This document shows positions 8,044 to 17,093 of a stretch of DNA of 64,000 nucleotides, piece after piece. The position numbers and the translations under genes were made by a program. Below the pieces are notes generated by a model that saw nothing but the letters and a program-made list of their open reading frames with translations, was not told the origin of the DNA and ran no database searches. Where the stretch lies: assembly GCF_040513375.1 (NCBI RefSeq), contig NZ_JBEVTG010000002.1, positions 434,001-498,000 on the forward strand. Direction: 5' to 3'. Origin of the DNA: Flagellimonas_B algarum. Lineage in GTDB: Bacteria; Bacteroidota; Bacteroidia; Flavobacteriales; Flavobacteriaceae. The number at the start of each line of letters is the position of its first letter. Position 1 is the stretch's first letter.

Positions 8044-9879
8044 ATGAAAAGCATTAAAGGTCGAATTTTACTTGCCTTTTTAGCATTATGCTTGCTTATT
8101 ACCCCACTTTTGTTGTTTTCGTATCGTTCGTTACGAAAAATCAACTCGGTCAAAACCTTGAAGGAACAGCTCGCTGAATTCAACACCAATCGACTGAATT
8201 CGATCATCACCTTTTCACTGGTTCTCGATAATGATACCAAAATAGACTCTTTTTACCAGTTTGGTACCACACAAAATATTAAAAAATACCATGAGTTCAT
8301 TGCCAAGGCGGCGGCAAACGTCTCAAGGATCGATCCGACCGACCATGAGTCGGAGGCGGTATTGGCCAGGCGCTTGTCGGATATGCAGGGTCACATCCAC
8401 CAATTGGATTCGGCCATCGTTCGGGCTTTAGGCATCCGTCGTGAACGGGGTTTTCGAGATTTCGGTGTCGAAGGGGCGATGCGTGATAACATCCAACGTT
8501 TGGAATTTGAAGCCCAAGGCATTTCATTAGCAGAAAACCTTTCCATCCGACGAAGTGAAAAAGACTTTTTCCTTCGCGATGATATGGACTATGCCCAAGA
8601 GGTCGTTCAGTTATGCGATAGCATTTTGGACCGTATGGCCCTGGATCGTGAAACCAATGAGGCATCCATAGCCATCCTCACCGCATACCGACGGAATTTC
8701 GATCGTATCGTGGTTCTGGAAAACGAGCTAGGGAATAAAAGTTTTGGGTTGATCAATGACATCTATCTGATTAACGGTCAGATTGATAATGAGATATCAA
8801 AATTATTTGAAATCGTTGATAGCGACCTGCGTTTGTTGACCGAAAGCGTCAAATCGTACCTCATCTTATTCTTTATGATCACGACGGCTTTTGCCGTGAT
8901 TTTCGCCTTTGTTTTTTCCGGTCATATCGCTAAACCCATCCAACGGTTGATCGATGATATGGCTTTTATTTCGGAAAAGGATTTCAGTGGGGATTTCGGC
9001 CTGAAGTCACCTTTGCAAATTCGTGAACTGCAGCAACTGACCAAAACCTACAACAGCCTGGTCCAAAAAATCCGTTCCCAAATCGAAAGTTTGAACAAGA
9101 AGAACGGGGAACTCAACACCTTGAACCTCAAGCTTAAGGAATCGGAAGACGAGATCAAAGAGGCATCGGTCATGAAAGACAAGTTCTTTTCCATCATTTC
9201 GCATGACCTGCGTGGGCATACCGCCAATATCGTTTCTTTGGCCCAGGTTTTAGGCAATAAAAAAGCAGATTTGCCCGAAGCCCAAAAGGAAACCTTTATC
9301 AAGTACCTATCGGACGCTTCAAAAAACCTCGAATTGCTTTTGGACAATCTTCTGAATTGGGCCAAATCACAAATGAAGAACCAAGAAATCGTCAAAAAAG
9401 CCTTCGATATCAACAAGCTGATCCAAGCGAACTTCGAGCTTTTCAATGAAAACGCTGCCAAGAAGGGTATCGAATTGGTTTTCAACTACAACTCGGTTCA
9501 CCGGGCCTATGCCGATAAGGACATGATCGATTTCGTTATCCGGAATTTACTCTCGAATGCCTTGAAGTTTACGGCCAGCGGTGATATGATCCGCGTAGAC
9601 GTCTTTGAAAAGCAGGAATTTCTGGAAATCAACGTTCGCGATACAGGAGTGGGCATGACCAAGGATCAAATCAAACGTTTATTGGCTTCGAAAGGGGAAG
9701 GATTTACGACCACGGGCACGGACAATGAAAAGGGAACCGGTCTCGGGTTTTCCATCTGTAAAGATTTCATCGCGAAGAACGGGGGCGCGATCCAAGTGAG
9801 GTCGGTTAAGGGACAAGGCAGTAATTTTAGTTTTACCGTTCCAACCAGTCTGACTAAAGAAGCGATTTTCGCTTCTTAG
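8044..9879 (+). CDS. Membrane sensor histidine kinase
   Basis: The 611-residue kinase has membrane helix 1 (about 9-27), a long helical extracytoplasmic sensor (about 30-275), helix 2 (about 277-300), a HAMP-like linker with a coiled coil, a HisKA domain with phospho-acceptor His387 in FFSIISHDLRGHTANI, and an HATPase domain (N box IRNLLSNALKF, G1 VRDTGVGM, G2 GTGLGFSICKDF). The H-box reads HDLRGH rather than the commoner HDLR-x-P. The ATG at 8044 starts MKSIKGR just before helix 1; the frame upstream to 7969 is open but adds an unlikely extension. No response regulator gene is adjacent, so it is an orphan kinase here. Its stop interlocks with that of the converging helicase. Confidence 0.9.
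   Translation: MKSIKGRILLAFLALCLLITPLLLFSYRSLRKINSVKTLKEQLAEFNTNRLNSIITFSLVLDNDTKIDSFYQFGTTQNIKKYHEFIAKAAANVSRIDPTDHESEAVLARRLSDMQGHIHQLDSAIVRALGIRRERGFRDFGVEGAMRDNIQRLEFEAQGISLAENLSIRRSEKDFFLRDDMDYAQEVVQLCDSILDRMALDRETNEASIAILTAYRRNFDRIVVLENELGNKSFGLINDIYLINGQIDNEISKLFEIVDSDLRLLTESVKSYLILFFMITTAFAVIFAFVFSGHIAKPIQRLIDDMAFISEKDFSGDFGLKSPLQIRELQQLTKTYNSLVQKIRSQIESLNKKNGELNTLNLKLKESEDEIKEASVMKDKFFSIISHDLRGHTANIVSLAQVLGNKKADLPEAQKETFIKYLSDASKNLELLLDNLLNWAKSQMKNQEIVKKAFDINKLIQANFELFNENAAKKGIELVFNYNSVHRAYADKDMIDFVIRNLLSNALKFTASGDMIRVDVFEKQEFLEINVRDTGVGMTKDQIKRLLASKGEGFTTTGTDNEKGTGLGFSICKDFIAKNGGAIQVRSVKGQGSNFSFTVPTSLTKEAIFAS
9857..9877. terminator. Hairpin overlapping both stop codons of a convergent gene pair
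   Basis: AAGAAGCGA-TTT-TCGCTTCTT is a perfect 9-bp stem with a 3-base loop. It lies inside the last codons of the histidine kinase gene and runs into the interlocked stop codons (9876-9879). It has no long T run after it, so its strength as an intrinsic terminator is uncertain. Confidence 0.5.
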
Positions 9880-12203
9880 GAGTCGACCACCTCAAGTTTG
9901 GCAAATCGTAACAATAGTTTTTTGACGGCTCCTGAATCGAATTGGATTTCAGCTTTTTTGTCTTGGCCCCTACCCTCAATCTTCAATACTTTGCCCCGAC
10001 CGAAACGCGAGTGGTTAACGAGGCTCCCTTCGACCAGGCCCGCATCCACTGCCGTATTCGTACTAGACGGGTTCGCCAATTCGGGTTTGAGTTTCCGTAG
10101 TTTTCGCAACTGGTTTTCGGAGGGGCGGTTCGTAGCCGGCGGTGTTCCGCTACGCGGTTTTACCTGTCGCAGTTTGCTCTTATCTACCTCTCCCCAAATG
10201 GCATCATTGATCATCGATTTGTAACGATATCCATCATTGACCGGGGTTAGGTTCTCTACAAAAGCCTCATCGATTTCCTCTAAGAACCGGCTCGGTTCGG
10301 CATCGATAAGCTTGCCCCAACGATAACGGTTTTGGGTATAGGTGAGGTACGCTTGTTTTTCGGCCCTTGTCAAGGCCACATAGAACAAACGTCGCTCTTC
10401 TTCCAACTCACTTCGGGTATTCATACTCATAGCCGAAGGAAAAAGATCTTCTTCCATCCCGACAATGAACACGAAGGGAAATTCCAGTCCCTTGGCCAAA
10501 TGGATGGTCATCAGGGCGACGCGGTCATCGTCCCCCACTTCTTTGTCCATGTCCGTCGCAAGGGCCACATCCTCCAAAAACTCGGTCAGGCTACCAGTAG
10601 CATCCGCCACTTCTTTTTGCCCTTCGACGAAGTCTTTGATCCCGTTCAATAGTTCTTCGATATTTTCCATACGCGCAACACCTTCAGGCGTACCGTCCTT
10701 TTTGAACTCCAACAACAGACCGGTCTTCTTGGCAACGTGCTCTGCCAAAGCAAAGGCATCGGCACTTTGCTCCATAATCTGGAAGCTTTTGATCATGGTC
10801 GCGAAATTGTGCAACTTCGATTTGGTTCCCGAATTGATCTTCAGATCCAGTTTGTCCAAATGTTCAATGACCTCAAAGATGGAACGACCGTAGTGGTTCG
10901 CGGCCACAAGCAATTTATCGACCGTCGTCTGGCCGATACCCCGTGCCGGGAAATTGATGATCCGTTTCAGGGCCTCCTCATCCTTGGTATTGATCGTCAG
11001 ACGTAGGTACGCCAAGACATCCTTGATTTCCTTGCGCTGATAAAATGAAAGACCCCCATAAATGCGATATGGGATGTCTCGTTTCCGCAAAGCGTCTTCA
11101 ATGGCCCTTGATTGCGAATTGGTACGGTATAAGACAGCGAATTCCCCGTTCGGGAGCTGCTGGTTCATCTTCAACTCGAAGATCGAACCGGCCACATATC
11201 GCCCTTCTTCCGCATCGGTCGGACTTCGGTGTATTTTAATTTTGTTGCCGTCGTCATTCGAAGTCCAGACCACTTTTTCCAATTGGTTCTTGTTCTTGGC
11301 AATGATCGAATTGGCAGCATTGACGATATTTTTGGTCGAGCGGTAGTTTTGTTCCAGTCGATAGACCGCCACATCGTCATAATCACGTTGGAAATTCAAG
11401 ATGTTGCTGATATTGGCACCGCGAAACGAATAGATACTTTGCGCATCATCACCGACCACACAAATGTTCTGATATCGATCTGCCAGGGCCCTTACGATAA
11501 GGTATTGCGAGTGGTTGGTATCTTGGTACTCATCGACCAAAATGTACTTGAACCGCTCTTGGTATTTCATAAGAACATCAGGAAAACGGTTCAGTAATTC
11601 ATTGGTACGCAACAGCAAATCGTCAAAATCCATGGCCCCCGCCTTGAAACATCGGTCGACATAATTCTGGTAAATTTCTCCCATTCGCGGTCTTTTGGCC
11701 ATGGCATCGGCCTCGACCAGTTCAGGATTTTGAAAATAAGCCTTGACCGTGATCAAACTGTTTTTATAGGAGGATATGCGGTTTTGGATCTGTTTGTACT
11801 TATAAATATCCTTATCAAGCCCCATTTCCTTGATGATCGAAGCGATAAGTCGTTGTGAATCCTGGGTGTCGTAAATGGTGAAATTGCTCGGAAAACCCAA
11901 TTTATCCCCATCGTAACGCAGCAGTTTGGCAAAAACCGAATGAAAGGTCCCCATCCAAAGGTTTTTCGCTTCGGAATTCCCCACAATTGTGGCGATACGC
12001 TTCTTCATTTCCCGTGCCGCCTTATTCGTAAAGGTCAACGCCAAGATGTTGAACGAATCGACACCCTGATCCATTAAATGGGCAATGCGATAGGTCAACA
12101 CCCTTGTTTTTCCGGAACCGGCACCGGCGATGACCATTAAGGGGCCGTCTTTGTGCAAGACCGGTTGGCGTTGGGCATCGTTCAGTTCTTCGAGGTATGA
12201 CAT
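9876..12203 (-). CDS. PcrA/UvrD-type superfamily I DNA helicase
   Basis: A 775-residue 3'-5' helicase of the UvrD/PcrA/Rep group, acting in nucleotide excision repair and replication-fork maintenance. Ordered motifs: Q motif LNDAQRQPV, Walker A AGAGSGKTRVL, Walker B LVDEYQDTNHSQY, motif III GDDAQSIYSFRGA, motif IV EQNYRST, motif V TIHLAKGLEFPFVF and motif VI FYVALTRAEKQAYLTY. The C-terminal 50 residues (VNHSRFGRGKVLKIEG...) form the Tudor-like domain that in PcrA binds RNA polymerase. It converges on the kinase gene with a 4-base overlap and is divergent from the DsrE gene. Confidence 0.93.
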   Translation of the reverse strand: MSYLEELNDAQRQPVLHKDGPLMVIAGAGSGKTRVLTYRIAHLMDQGVDSFNILALTFTNKAAREMKKRIATIVGNSEAKNLWMGTFHSVFAKLLRYDGDKLGFPSNFTIYDTQDSQRLIASIIKEMGLDKDIYKYKQIQNRISSYKNSLITVKAYFQNPELVEADAMAKRPRMGEIYQNYVDRCFKAGAMDFDDLLLRTNELLNRFPDVLMKYQERFKYILVDEYQDTNHSQYLIVRALADRYQNICVVGDDAQSIYSFRGANISNILNFQRDYDDVAVYRLEQNYRSTKNIVNAANSIIAKNKNQLEKVVWTSNDDGNKIKIHRSPTDAEEGRYVAGSIFELKMNQQLPNGEFAVLYRTNSQSRAIEDALRKRDIPYRIYGGLSFYQRKEIKDVLAYLRLTINTKDEEALKRIINFPARGIGQTTVDKLLVAANHYGRSIFEVIEHLDKLDLKINSGTKSKLHNFATMIKSFQIMEQSADAFALAEHVAKKTGLLLEFKKDGTPEGVARMENIEELLNGIKDFVEGQKEVADATGSLTEFLEDVALATDMDKEVGDDDRVALMTIHLAKGLEFPFVFIVGMEEDLFPSAMSMNTRSELEEERRLFYVALTRAEKQAYLTYTQNRYRWGKLIDAEPSRFLEEIDEAFVENLTPVNDGYRYKSMINDAIWGEVDKSKLRQVKPRSGTPPATNRPSENQLRKLRKLKPELANPSSTNTAVDAGLVEGSLVNHSRFGRGKVLKIEGRGQDKKAEIQFDSGAVKKLLLRFAKLEVVDS

Positions 12204-12247
12204 AAGTGTATTGGAAACAAGGGTTGAAATTAGCTAAACTTACTGGC

Positions 12248-12276
12248 TTGTTGAAATGCATTGACCAATACTTTTG
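12248..12276 (+). promoter_or_regulatory. Promoter of the DsrE / M20 / glutamate synthase-like operon
   Basis: A TTG at 12248-12250 is followed after 18 bases by TACTTTTG (12269-12276), an exact TANNTTTG. This is the best full match to the flavobacterial promoter consensus in the window. The predicted transcript would have about a 40-base leader before the ATG at 12321. Confidence 0.65.
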
Positions 12277-12320
12277 AACAGCATCTTGTCATCTGCCCCA
12301 TTTTAAATACCTTAGGACAT

Positions 12321-12854
12321 ATGAAAAATCATATACCCCTTGTCTTTCTTCTTTTAACCCTTGTCCTGCAAGGGCAAACCAAACGCTCCGGTCCGGTCAT
12401 TGCCGATTATGGCAAGGTTTGGGAGGTGAAGGATATCGATTACCGAATAGCTCCCGACACGGAGCTGCGTGTGGTTTTTGATATCATGGCCAGTCCTGAA
12501 AACACGAATGTGCGTAACAGCAGTATCGAGACTGCCGCACGTTTTTTGAACATGCATGTACAAAGCGGCATCCCGAAATCCCAATTGAAAGTGGCCCTGG
12601 TGGTCCATAACAAAGCCTCAAAGGATATCATTACCGATGCGGCCTACGAAAAGCGTTTCGGTCACGGCAATCCGAATGCTGAAATGGTCGCTCAATTGTT
12701 GGCCGCCGATGTGGATATCATTTTCTGTGGGCAATCCTCTTTATCTCGAGGGTACCCGAAAGACGAATTGATCCCGGGGGTACAATTGGCCCTTTCCGCA
12801 ATGACTGCTTTGATCAGCCTACAAAACGAAGGATATCGATTCATAAAATTTTAA
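12321..12854 (+). CDS. Secreted DsrE-family protein
   Basis: A 177-residue protein with a signal peptide (MKNHIPLVFLLLTLVLQGQ) and a DsrE/DsrF-like Rossmann-type fold: ELRVVFDIMA, SSIETAARFLNMHVQSGI, LKVALVVHNKAS, VDIIFCGQSSLSRG and VQLALSAMTALISLQNEGY. One Cys (in IFCGQS) occupies the position where the family often carries its reactive thiol. DsrE relatives move sulfur in the cytoplasm, while exported single-domain versions in Bacteroidota have no assigned role. The next gene starts 10 bases downstream. Confidence 0.8.
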   Translation: MKNHIPLVFLLLTLVLQGQTKRSGPVIADYGKVWEVKDIDYRIAPDTELRVVFDIMASPENTNVRNSSIETAARFLNMHVQSGIPKSQLKVALVVHNKASKDIITDAAYEKRFGHGNPNAEMVAQLLAADVDIIFCGQSSLSRGYPKDELIPGVQLALSAMTALISLQNEGYRFIKF

Positions 12855-12864
12855 AATAGGACCC

Positions 12865-14145
12865 ATGAAAAACAGTTACAGCTTACTTCTTGGCCTAATC
12901 GCGATCAGCGCAGTCGGCCAAACCGTAAATCTGGAGTCGGATTTCAACGCCATCGAACCCAAAGTAATCGAATGGCGCCACGACATCCACCAACATCCCG
13001 AATTGAGCAATCGGGAATTCAAGACCGCTGAAAAAATCGCGAACCATTTGCGTTCGTTGGGTATCGAAGTGCAGACCGGGGTGGCCCATACCGGGGTCGT
13101 CGGGGTATTGAAAGGGGACCTTCCCGGAAAAGTCGTGGCCTTACGGGCCGATATCGACGCCCTACCGGTCACCGAACGAAACGACCTGCCCTTCAAGTCA
13201 ACCGTGACCTCTGAGTTTTTAGGGCAAAAAGTCGGTGTCATGCATGCCTGCGGCCATGATACACATACGGCCATACTGATGGGAGTCGCCGAAGTCCTTT
13301 CAAAGAACAAAGCGCACATCAAGGGTACGGTCAAGTTCATCTTCCAACCGGCAGAGGAAGGTCCTCCACCTGGTGAAGAAGGCGGGGCACTACTCATGGT
13401 CAAGGAAGGCGTATTGAAAAATCCCGATGTCGATGCGATTTTCGGATTGCATATCAACTCCCAGACCCCAGTAGGGATGATCCGTTTCAAAATGGGGGGA
13501 ACCATGGCGGCCGCCCAGAGCTTTACCATCAAAGTCAAAGGCAAACAAAGCCATGGATCCCAACCTTGGTCTGGGGTCGATCCCATTTTGATCAGTGCCA
13601 AGATCATCGATGGCCTGCAGACCATCATCAGTCGGGAAGCCAACCTTACCAATGAAGCAGCGGTCATCACCGTGGGCAAGATCACCAGCGGGGTGCGGTT
13701 CAATATCATTCCTGAAAGTGCTGAAATGATCGGCACCATCCGAACCTTGGATTACGGCATGAAAGATCATATCAACAAACGAATGAAGGAAATGGTCGCG
13801 ACCATTGCGAAAGCCTATGGTGGTGAGGCGACTTGCGAGATTATCGACGCCACCGATATTACGTACAATGACCCTGAATTGGTCACCCAAATGTTGCCAA
13901 CCCTGAAACGGGTGGCGGGTGCCCCGAATGTCGTCGCCCAAAAAGCCATAACGGGTGCTGAGGATTTCTCGTATTTCCAGCGTGAAGTCCCTGGGTTTTT
14001 CTTCTTTTTAGGAGGGATGACCCCTGGCAACACCGAATCATTCCCACATCATACCCCGGATTTTCTAATCGATGATGCTGGAATGATCTTAGGGGTCAAG
14101 GCCATGACAGGTTTGACGTTGGACTATTTGAATATGGGACAATAA
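12865..14145 (+). CDS. Secreted M20-family amidohydrolase
   Basis: A 426-residue M20D-type metallohydrolase with an export signal (MKNSYSLLLGLIAISAVGQT). It has the two-metal ligands and catalytic residues of the IAA-amino acid hydrolase / N-acyl amino acid amidohydrolase group: MHACGHDTHTAILMG, FQPAEEGPPPGEEGG, FGLHI, a dimerization-lid domain around SHGSQPWSGVDP, and GAEDFSYFQ near the end. It cleaves N-acyl or N-aminoacyl amide bonds; the exact substrate is open. Export is less usual for this group and points to a periplasmic scavenging role. Confidence 0.9.
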   Translation: MKNSYSLLLGLIAISAVGQTVNLESDFNAIEPKVIEWRHDIHQHPELSNREFKTAEKIANHLRSLGIEVQTGVAHTGVVGVLKGDLPGKVVALRADIDALPVTERNDLPFKSTVTSEFLGQKVGVMHACGHDTHTAILMGVAEVLSKNKAHIKGTVKFIFQPAEEGPPPGEEGGALLMVKEGVLKNPDVDAIFGLHINSQTPVGMIRFKMGGTMAAAQSFTIKVKGKQSHGSQPWSGVDPILISAKIIDGLQTIISREANLTNEAAVITVGKITSGVRFNIIPESAEMIGTIRTLDYGMKDHINKRMKEMVATIAKAYGGEATCEIIDATDITYNDPELVTQMLPTLKRVAGAPNVVAQKAITGAEDFSYFQREVPGFFFFLGGMTPGNTESFPHHTPDFLIDDAGMILGVKAMTGLTLDYLNMGQ

Positions 14146-14161
14146 CGAAATCGCTCACAAT

Positions 14162-15727
14162 TTGGAAACACTAATAGCAACGCTGGCTAACCTGCCTTGG
14201 TGGCTTTGGGTCATTTCGGGATTGGCCGTCATCGCCATTCGCGACATTTTTTTACAACGGGCCCATACGATTACCCACAATTTTCCGATCATCGGGCACC
14301 TGCGTTACTTATTGGAAAGCATCGGCCCCGAGATGCGGCAATATTTCGTGGCCAACAACCGTGAAGAGCTTCCGTTCAACCGTATTGAACGCAGTTGGAT
14401 CTACGCCTCGGCCAAAAGGGAAAACAATTATGAGGGTTTCGGCACAGATCGTGACATTTATGCGCATCAACATATCTTCGTGAAAAATGCCATGATGGCC
14501 TTTCAAACCCCGGAAGGACATCCGAATCGTCAGGACCCCTATTTTTTACCCTGTGCAAAGGTCATGGGTGGGCATAACAAACGAAGAAAGCCCTACCGAC
14601 CCGCTTCGGTCATCAATGTCTCGGCCATGAGCTTTGGGTCATTGTCGGCCAATGCCGTCGAAGCGTTGAATCTTGGTGTCAAAAAATCAAATGCCTATCA
14701 CAATACCGGTGAAGGGGGACTCTCCCCCTATCATAAACAAGGCGGTGATGTCATCTTTCATTTCGGAACCGGCTATTTTGGGGTTCGGTCGGAAGAAGGT
14801 GGGTTCTCCATGGAAAAAATGAAAGCCTTGGTCGAGGCAAATCCCTGTATCAAAGCTATTGAAATCAAATTGTCACAAGGGGCCAAACCCGGCAAGGGAG
14901 GTGTGCTGCCCGGGGCCAAAATCACCAAGGAAATCGCCCAGATCCGCGGTGTTGAAATAGGTAAGGACGTCTTGTCACCAGCGACACATTCAGCCTTTTC
15001 AAATGTTGCCGGCTTGTTGGCGTTTATTGAGGACATCGCTGAGATCACGGGGCTGCCCGTGGGTATCAAAGCGGCTATCGGAAAACTGGATCAATGGGAA
15101 TCCTTGGCCGATCAAATGAAGGAATCGGGCAAAGGCCCGGACTTTATTACCGTTGACGGCGGTGAGGGCGGTACAGGTGCCGCACCTCCCAGCTTCGCCG
15201 ATCACGTTTCGCTGCCGTGGGTCTATGCTTTTAGCAGTCTGTACAAAATATTCCAAGACCGCGGGTTGACCGAACGTATCGTTTTCGTAGGCAGTGGAAA
15301 GCTGGGGTTTCCGGCCAAAGCGGCCATGGCTTTTGCCATGGGGGTCGATTGCATCAATGTGGCAAGGGAGGCCATGATGGGAATCGGCTGTATCCAAGCA
15401 CAAATATGCCATACCAATCGATGCCCGGCCGGAATTGCGACCCAAAGCAAGTGGTTACAAGCAGGAATCGACGTACCTTTGAAATCAGAACGATTGGCAC
15501 AATATTTCAAGACCTTTCGAAAGGAATTCGTTGAATTGACCCATGCCGCGGGATATGAACATCCTTGCCAATTTACCATGAACGACGTTCAAGTGAATGT
15601 GGACGACGATTATTTGAGCAGTGATCTCAAGGCGGTCTATGGTTATGAAAAAAGTCGGGTACCTTTTGAAGGGATGAAGGCCATCGCCGATTGTATGTAT
15701 TTGGGAAACAAAGAGCAAAGCGTATGA
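14162..15727 (+). CDS. FMN-binding glutamate synthase family protein
   Basis: The 521-residue protein equals the central FMN domain of glutamate synthase large subunit, preceded by one N-terminal membrane helix (LPWWLWVISGLAVIAI). Conserved parts are NVSAMSFGSLSANAVEALN, a substrate/FMN region VDGGEGGTGAAPPSFADH, FVGSGKLGFPAKAAMAFAMG, and the Cys cluster CIQAQICHTNRC (C-x5-C-x4-C) that in GltB holds the 3Fe-4S centre. It lacks the glutaminase domain, so it is not a complete glutamate synthase and the true reaction is unknown. No ATG is available after the preceding in-frame stop, so translation starts at TTG 14162. Its stop overlaps the next ATG (ATGA). Confidence 0.88.
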   Translation: METLIATLANLPWWLWVISGLAVIAIRDIFLQRAHTITHNFPIIGHLRYLLESIGPEMRQYFVANNREELPFNRIERSWIYASAKRENNYEGFGTDRDIYAHQHIFVKNAMMAFQTPEGHPNRQDPYFLPCAKVMGGHNKRRKPYRPASVINVSAMSFGSLSANAVEALNLGVKKSNAYHNTGEGGLSPYHKQGGDVIFHFGTGYFGVRSEEGGFSMEKMKALVEANPCIKAIEIKLSQGAKPGKGGVLPGAKITKEIAQIRGVEIGKDVLSPATHSAFSNVAGLLAFIEDIAEITGLPVGIKAAIGKLDQWESLADQMKESGKGPDFITVDGGEGGTGAAPPSFADHVSLPWVYAFSSLYKIFQDRGLTERIVFVGSGKLGFPAKAAMAFAMGVDCINVAREAMMGIGCIQAQICHTNRCPAGIATQSKWLQAGIDVPLKSERLAQYFKTFRKEFVELTHAAGYEHPCQFTMNDVQVNVDDDYLSSDLKAVYGYEKSRVPFEGMKAIADCMYLGNKEQSV

Positions 15728-16497
15728 AAAAAATTACTCTAGTGGTATTGGTGCTATTGGCTGGATTGACTGTGGCAAAGGCACAAAAGAAAAGTGAACT
15801 CTTCGCCAAGATCGATGCCCTCGAAGCGACCATTGGTAGTTTGAACGATTCCATTTCAAAAGCCAACCGCCAAATCAATGCCAGTGAATCAAAAGCGGAA
15901 CTGTTCGAAAAGGAAAATACGGAACTCCGTGACGCAAATGCCACCTTGCTGCAAAACCTGACCAGTTTTTCGAAGATTTCGAAACAAAACAATGAAACGG
16001 TCAACAAAGCCCTCGAAAGCTTGAATGCCAAAGAGCGACAACTGCGTCAGTTTACCGATAGCTTTACAAAAAATGACTCTTTGGCCGTGGTTTTGGTCGG
16101 TCAGACCAAACAGACACTGGGGGCCGACACCCAGGTAGCCATTGCCGGAGGCGCCATCGTCATCACCCAGAAACTGGATTTTCTCTTTGGTTCAGATACG
16201 GGAACGGTGGTTATGGAAAGCGCCAACGACTGGTTGGCGAACGTTGCGCAGATCATTTTGATGAATCCCGACCGCAGTGTCACCATTGAAGGGTTGAACA
16301 TCACCGGAGAGTTCGAAGTTTCGTTCAATCAGGCGCAAGCGATCGGCAACGCGCTTTGGAAAAACCATGCCGTACCGGTGGCCCGTTTGAAACTGGTCGC
16401 GAAGGATGGGAATTTCAAAGAAGGCATCGCCATTCGTCTTGGTCCGGACTACAAAGCCTTCTACAGCGAGGCGAAAAAGACCCTTAAGAGTCAATGA
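15724..16497 (+). CDS. Secreted coiled-coil protein with degenerate OmpA-like domain
   Basis: The 257-residue protein has a signal peptide (MKKITLVVLVLLAGLTVAKAQ), a coiled coil (about 25-115) and a C-terminal region aligning by pattern to the OmpA domain of the lipoprotein at 6413: LDFLFGSDTGTVVMESANDWL and RSVTIEGLNITGEFEVSFNQAQAIGNAL. The family's HTDN and the closing NRR-R motif are absent, so peptidoglycan binding is doubtful. It overlaps the glutamate synthase-like gene by 4 bases (ATGA), so translation is coupled. The OmpA relationship is my reading of spacing and secondary-structure pattern. Confidence 0.7.
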   Translation: MKKITLVVLVLLAGLTVAKAQKKSELFAKIDALEATIGSLNDSISKANRQINASESKAELFEKENTELRDANATLLQNLTSFSKISKQNNETVNKALESLNAKERQLRQFTDSFTKNDSLAVVLVGQTKQTLGADTQVAIAGGAIVITQKLDFLFGSDTGTVVMESANDWLANVAQIILMNPDRSVTIEGLNITGEFEVSFNQAQAIGNALWKNHAVPVARLKLVAKDGNFKEGIAIRLGPDYKAFYSEAKKTLKSQ

Positions 16498-16554
16498 CCA
16501 TACTTTTTGGTGAAATCTTCCGTTGTAGTTTCATCAAAAACAAACTGACCCAGC

Positions 16555-17073
16555 ATGAGCGGAGATGACATCCTTCAACTATTCGCCTTTTTATTGCCCG
16601 CGGTCGTCACGGGGGCAGTGGCATTTTATTTTTTCAGATTACATACCCGAAACGAAGAAGGGAGACGCAGGTTCTTACTGCACAAAGATTCCCAAAAGGA
16701 AACCTTACCCATCCGCCTTCAGGCCTATGAACGAATGGCCTTGTTCTTGGAGCGTATTTCCGTAGCGAGTCTCGTGGTTCGCGTTGCGCCCAAATCAAAA
16801 AACAAGAACGATTACGAAAACCTGTTGATCAAGCAGATCGAAACCGAATTCGAACACAACCTATCACAACAAATCTATATGAGTGATGAGTGTTGGAATA
16901 TCATCAAGGCCGCCAAAAGTGCGACCATACAGCTAATTCGTTCGGCTGGGATGAGCGAATCCGATTCCGCCGATAAATTACGGGAAGATATCCTCAACGA
17001 AACGATGGAAAAACAATCGCCATCGGCAACGGCTTTGGCCTTTGTCAAAAAAGAGATATCCGAACTGTGGTAA
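16555..17073 (+). CDS. Conserved membrane-anchored protein, function unknown
   Basis: A 172-residue protein with one N-terminal transmembrane helix (about 8-26, LFAFLLPAVVTGAVAFYFF) and a helical cytoplasmic part of about 140 residues. The segment LPIRLQAYERMALFLERISVASLVVR is characteristic of a conserved family of Bacteroidota proteins. No catalytic motif is visible. It lies 57 bases after the OmpA-like gene and is probably the last gene of that operon. It converges on the patatin gene, with a 14-bp palindrome between them. Confidence 0.7.
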   Translation: MSGDDILQLFAFLLPAVVTGAVAFYFFRLHTRNEEGRRRFLLHKDSQKETLPIRLQAYERMALFLERISVASLVVRVAPKSKNKNDYENLLIKQIETEFEHNLSQQIYMSDECWNIIKAAKSATIQLIRSAGMSESDSADKLREDILNETMEKQSPSATALAFVKKEISELW

Positions 17074-17075
17074 TC

Positions 17076-17089
17076 CGCTACCGGTAGCG
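17076..17089. repeat. 14-bp perfect palindrome between convergent genes
   Basis: CGCTACCGGTAGCG lies directly after the stop codon at 17073 and before the patatin stop at 17094. It could form a short GC-rich hairpin on either transcript but has no T tract, so calling it a terminator would overstate the evidence. Confidence 0.4.
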
Positions 17090-17093
17090 TCCC

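Noticed and set aside
12876..13739. 287-codon antisense open frame within the M20 amidohydrolase gene
   Set aside because: The sense strand encodes an intact M20 enzyme with all motifs; the antisense product has no recognisable domain and odd composition.
17076..17089. 14-bp palindrome read as an intrinsic terminator
   Set aside because: No T tract on either side and almost no loop, so it is listed only as a palindrome.
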